Assembly (NCBI RefSeq): GCF_000004075.3
Contig: NC_026658.2
Span: forward strand, 25,222,075 to 25,286,074
Direction of reading: 5' to 3'
DNA: 64,000 nucleotides
From: Cucumis sativus
Lineage: Eukaryota; Streptophyta; Magnoliopsida; Cucurbitales; Cucurbitaceae
The position numbers and the translations under genes were made by a program. The notes under the pieces are model-generated. The model saw nothing but the letters and a program-made list of their open reading frames with translations, did not search any database and was not told the DNA's origin. Shown here piece after piece: positions 59,471-64,000 of the stretch (the stretch's first letter is position 1; the number at the start of each line of letters is the position of its first letter).

Positions 59471-61044
59471 CCCTTTTATATATATATTTATTTATTGTAA
59501 ATAGTTTTCTTTTTATTTATTTATTATCTATAATAAAGTCTCTAATTTAACATTGTATGTGAAAAGTTTTCAATTGACTTATTTATATATATAGGTTATA
59601 ATACTAATAAAGATTCTTGTACTTCCTATTGGTTTATTAAATTCAAAATTTAAGGCTCGAAGTAAATACATAAATTCTTACATTTTTTATCCTGAAAAAT
59701 CAAATAAAGTGATTTAGTCCTTTATCTCTACCCATTAATTTATTTACTGTGTTTGTTTGTTTGTTTGTATTTTTTTTTATTTTAATTATTTTTAATCTCA
59801 TCGTTGAAAAATATTAAAGCAGTACCCATAAAGCAAAACAATGTATAAAATGTTTCTTTTAATAAAAAGTATGAGAATATAATGCATGAGAATCAAATAA
59901 AATTCTTTGGTATTTGTACGCATTAAAATATTATTACTATCTTTTTAAAAATAATATTTGCATCTATTTTGTGAAATTAATTTTAGCAATTGTACATAAT
60001 ACTAAAATATATTAAATGAATGAGCTCATCAAATTAATCATAAATAATTAGTCATTTGCTTTAAACAATCTTAACTCGTGATTGTATCTAATCGAACAAT
60101 TAACTATAATTGGTTACTTTTTAAGAAGTAATTAAGATTTCTATCAAACCATTTATTGATACAATATTAGTATGTTTGGATGTTTATTAATTAATTAACT
60201 AAAAATTTTAACGACTAGTAGGTTTGTAAATTAGTTCTTGTTAATTATTCATTTTATTGATTTGAGATGTTTACTTAATATCTTATCTTAGTGAACTATA
60301 TAACATCAATTACAATATAATTCAATAATGGATTATTATATTAATGTTAAAACATCAATACTACATAACATCTAAATTAATTGTTTAATATATATTCGTT
60401 TTAATATAATTTTATCAATTATTATGATAAGAGATTCATTAGCTACCGTCTTTTTTTATACAACAATTTGAGTAAGAAGATTAAAATATGAATTGAGCTA
60501 AACTGTGGGTGCCTTTCTATAAACATAAATTCACAATAATTATTTTATATAAAATACTAATTTTGAAATTAAAGGCACAAATGAATTATTTTAATTTTTT
60601 ATTTTCACTATAATATTCTATTCTTATTCTTTAAACCAAAAGTGATGATTCTCTTACTATTTTCAATAAATGTAACATAGGGAAGGGAAAGAACACATAA
60701 AAGAATTTGATCCCAAAGAAACACATAGTGATGACAATGATCCCTTCGTTAAGAGAAGGATTTGGTCCTTATCTAATTACATATCAAAAAGAATAAGAAA
60801 ACATAAGTGAATGAGGTGGCAGAGCAGCTTTCCCGTGATCTCATCCGGGTTTGAGAGAAGATTTTAATTTTTTCTTTTTTCTTTATGACAGAACGGGATA
60901 AATTTTGTTATATTTTATAAATAGTTTTAATATTTTGAATATTGGATCATTTTTAAGAAAAAACAATACTAAGATAAAATTTATTTTTAAAAAAATATAA
61001 ATATTATGTTTCATTTTCAAATCACAATTAACTTTTTTTAAAAA

Positions 61045-61230
61045 AATACCAAAAGTAATAAATTGATAAAATACTTATAATAATATTGATAGACATTGAT
61101 ATACTTATATAGTCACATTGATAGACAATAATAGAAGTTTATTAGTTTCTGTTATCGATAGAATCTAAAATTTTGCTATAACTTGAAAATATTTTAATTT
61201 ATTTTACTATTTCTAAAACTATATTCTACT
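61045..61230. repeat. Fold-back repeat family copy
   Basis: Core attgatagacattgatatac and cattgatagacaataatag, then ttctgttatcgatagaatc and aaaattttgctataacttg followed by aaaatattttaatttattt, matching the right arm of the copy at 59316-59470. Confidence 0.65.
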
Positions 61231-61569
61231 TTTTATTTTTGTTCTATATATAGTTTCAATTTTTGCTATTTATAAAAAAAAATTCTTAAATTCAAACATT
61301 CTAACATAAAAGTAGATAGTGTTTTTATTTTAAATAAAAAAGAAAAGAATGTTTGGATTCGGTGAAAGATTTATGTTTTCAATGAGATTTATGCTCAATA
61401 TTTGTTAGGAGAATAGGAAATCTTAGCTTTAAATCTATTAGGAATTTTTTTTTGCCCAAGTAAGTTATGAACTTACTCTTACTAAATTTATGATAAAATT
61501 TGTGATCACACTAATGTGTAACATGAAGTAGAAAATTTGTAATATTAAAATTACATAATAGAAAGAAAA

Positions 61570-61740
61570 ATCGTCAAAAATAGTAAATTTAACAAAAATA
61601 TTTACAAAATTTTCAAATTCTATCGATAATGATATTGATGGACCGTGTATAACAATGATAGAAGTCTATCAAATTCTATTACAGAAGTCTATCACATTTT
61701 ATAATTGATAGAATTCAAAATTTACTAAACTATATAATTC
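61570..61740. repeat. Fold-back repeat family copy
   Basis: Left arm gtcaaaaatagtaaatttaa and caaaaatatttacaaaattt, then a core with three tctatca/tgataga units (aatgatagaagtctatcaaa, agaagtctatcacatttta) and the right side attgatagaattcaaaattt. Confidence 0.65.
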
Positions 61741-62480
61741 AACTAACTAAAACATATATGTCAAATGTGAAAATGAGTCTAACTTAACAGTGATTTACAC
61801 AATATTTTATTTTAAAGGTTGAATGGTCCATCCCTTGTTTATAAAAATAGATCAATAAAATAAAAATGTATGCCTTATTAATGGGCCAACTTCTTATTCC
61901 TTCCCATGGTTGCAGGAGAAAAGGTAGACTATAAGTTGGCACTTTCACAGTTCACATTTTTGGATATGCTTATGTTTAATTGACATAAGCTTCTGATGTT
62001 AACTTGATTTTGTACCTTTTTTTGTTTTGGTTCATCTTGGTGTCCATGTTTCAATCAACTAATATATAATATCTAAGTTGGAATCGTTTGGGTCATCAAA
62101 TGAAATGAAGTTGTGCTGGACTATAAGATGTAGTTCATCAAAAAAGTATAAAATTCGTAGTGTGAAAATTTTGCCATATTCTAAGACCATATGCGATATT
62201 TGGTATATATTATTCTGAAGAACTAGTTTTCCATGGTATACATATATATAGAACGCGATACAACGAGCATAGCCTGCTCATCTCTGTTTCTCATTTCCCT
62301 TTTCTTTTACACCTTTGTGGTTAGTTATTCCACCATTTTTTGTTTTTTTTTTTTTTTGTTTTTTCTCACCTTCTATCTTTTTGTTTTAGTTGAAGCGAAG
62401 TGGGTTTCTGTTCTTAGACATTGCTTCTGCTTGTGGGTGTGATTTTGTATTCAATCCACTCTCTCTGCCTCTGTTTTCTG

Positions 62481-62615
62481 GTAAGTTTACCTTTAACAAT
62501 GTGGGTTTTGCTGGGTCTTTTTGTGATGCAAGTTTTCTTTATTAAGCTTGATGATTTTGATTGTTGCGTCTTGGTTTGCTCTTAATGACCCTGTTCTTCG
62601 ATTTCGTTTGTTTAG
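62481..62615 (+). other. Probable 5' UTR intron of the MSL10-like gene
   Basis: A donor ctg|gtaagt at 62481 and an acceptor tttag| ending at 62615 bracket a T-rich 135-base stretch just upstream of the ATG at 62634. An intron in the leader is inferred from these sites only. Confidence 0.5.
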
Positions 62616-62633
62616 AGCTAGGTTTTGATTCTG

Positions 62634-63976
62634 ATGGATGTGAACGGCAATAAACCAAAAGTCGTTCGAAGAAGTTCGTCTCAGAAGGAAGGTGAAAATG
62701 CTGGCCAAGTTGTGGTTGAAATTAGCAATAGCAGCGTTGTGTTTTCGAAAGAAACCAGAGATGGAAATAACTACTCTGTACTGAAACAAGACAGAGTCGA
62801 TTCACAGAACAAAGAGTCGACTGGTTCGAGCATTGACCATGGCTTCGATTCACATATTCCTCCCACTGCCAATGAGCCCTTGAAAATTCCCAGTTCAAAT
62901 AGAACCCTCACGCCTAGAAGATCTCTCAAAAGATCAATTCTATCGAGACCCAAATCCAGATTTGGGGAACAGTCACGTTACACCGATTCAGATGATAAGT
63001 TTGAGGAGAAACATGAGTCATTGAGAGAACAAACCGGTGCAACTTCATCCAGAAGCTCTTCTCTTAACACGCCGAAGGCCCAACCTGAGGAAGAAGATGA
63101 AGAGGATATAGTTAAGACAGAGCAGTTGAACAAAAAGCACAAGAAATGGAAGGTGAAGACAGTGATTAAGTGGATTGTAGTTTTTTGCCTAATTGGGTGC
63201 TTGGTGGCTAGTTTGACCGTTAACCGTTTGAAGAATTGCTTCTTTTTGGGTTTGGAGATTTGGAAATGGTGTTTACTTGCTACTGTGATTTTTTGTGGAT
63301 TGATACTTACTCATTGGGCTATGAATGTGGTTGTCAGTTTGATTGAGGGAAACTTTTTGCTAAAGAAAAAAGTGCTCTATTTTGTTCATGGGTTAAAGAA
63401 GAGTGTCCAAGTGACCCTTTGGTTGGCATCGGTTCTTAGCACATGGGAGCCGTTGTTCAATCAGCGTAACCATAGGAGTTCAAGAACCACTGGGAAGATT
63501 CTGGATGCTATTACGTGGACTCTTGTTGCTCTTCTTATAGGGTCATTCCTATGGTTGGTAAAAACATTGTTGTTGAAAATACTGGCATCCAAGTTCCATA
63601 AGGATCGATTTTTCGACAGAATTCAGGAATCCATTTTCCATCATCATGTTCTACAAGCCCTCTTGGGGCCTCCATTAATGCAGGAAGTTGAAAGTGCTGC
63701 CAAGTTCAGCCGTTGTCTATTTAGTTGGGAGAATAAAAAATCAGACCTTAAGAAGATAATTGACACGGGAAAGATTCACCACCTGCAGCGAGAAAAAGTT
63801 TCATCTTGGACAATGAAGGTGTTGGTTGAGGCAGTTACAAGTTCGGCGATGTCAATCTCACAAATACTTGATGAAAGCTACTATAATGTTGACGATGGCG
63901 AGATTGACCATGAAATGGAAATTGCCAGTGTCGTTGCCTCCAAGATCCTTAGAAATGTTGCTCTTCCTGGGAAAAA
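62634..63976 (+). CDS. MSL10: Mechanosensitive ion channel MSL10/MSL9-like, first coding exon (runs off window)
   Basis: The ATG at 62634 begins MDVNGNKPKVVRRSSSQKEG. The frame stays open for about 447 codons, and a donor (AAAAA|gtgaga) at 63976/63977 ends the exon before the stop that would follow. A long charged cytosolic N-terminus with Ser/Thr-Pro sites (residues 1-175, including EEEDEEDI) is followed by four membrane segments: VIKWIVVFCLIGCLVASLTV, WCLLATVIFCGLILTHWAMN, VTLWLASVLSTW and ITWTLVALLIGSFLWLVKTL. The exon ends near VASKILRNVALPG. The MscS pore domain is in later exons outside the window. MSL10 is a plasma membrane stretch-activated anion-preferring channel, and its N-terminus also triggers cell-death signalling (family knowledge). 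The choice between MSL9 and MSL10 types is not resolved by this part. Confidence 0.9.
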
Positions 63977-64000
63977 GTGAGACACTTTGGTGTTTGCTTG

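Larger units (their letters stand above)
58861..62233. other. AT-rich intergenic region with fold-back repeats
   Basis: About 3.4 kb without a recognisable gene. It holds three copies of the fold-back family, listed separately. Confidence 0.5.

Overview
This is nuclear DNA from a flowering plant. Genes have many introns with GT-AG borders, intergenic DNA is strongly AT-rich, and the families are plant ones: RWP-RK factor, BIG GRAIN 1-like, MSL channel, class II small heat shock proteins. The dispersed repeats and codon style resemble Cucurbitaceae such as Cucumis (inference from memory, no search run). Nothing looks bacterial, organellar or recently transferred.

Left part (1-18 kb): the first 131 bases are the 5' end of a second aminopeptidase M1 gene, cut by the window edge. 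Its promoter is a duplicate of the promoter of the complete aminopeptidase M1 gene at 11397-18062. Between them lie a complete coclaurine N-methyltransferase-like gene with a hAT-like element in an intron, relics of its exons 7 and 8 on either side, a decayed NDR-type kinase pseudogene, and short LTR-derived fossils. Aminopeptidase M1 and an NSUN5-type rRNA methyltransferase are divergent across a 426-bp promoter.

Middle (18-42 kb), the gene-dense part: NSUN5-like, two class II small heat shock genes in the same orientation, a single-exon mitochondrial carrier, a 377-residue plant protein of unknown function, an RKD-type RWP-RK factor, and a plastid-type omega-amidase of the nitrilase family. 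Right part (42-64 kb): mostly AT-rich intergenic DNA with a SINE and fold-back repeats, plus a BIG GRAIN 1-like gene, a TKL/RAF-like kinase, and the first coding exon of an MSL10-like mechanosensitive channel that runs off the window.

The genes do not form one pathway. From memory, their order matches two Arabidopsis chromosome 5 blocks: NSUN5-like plus carrier (near At5g26180-At5g26200), and class II sHSP pair, omega-amidase, BG1-like and MSL10 (near At5g12020-At5g12080). The best leads are the ~200-bp fold-back repeat family, the promoter of the duplicated aminopeptidase, the kinase with a conflicting first exon and a GC-AG intron, and a shared ACGACGTCGT palindrome in two promoters. I found no clearly new multi-gene system.
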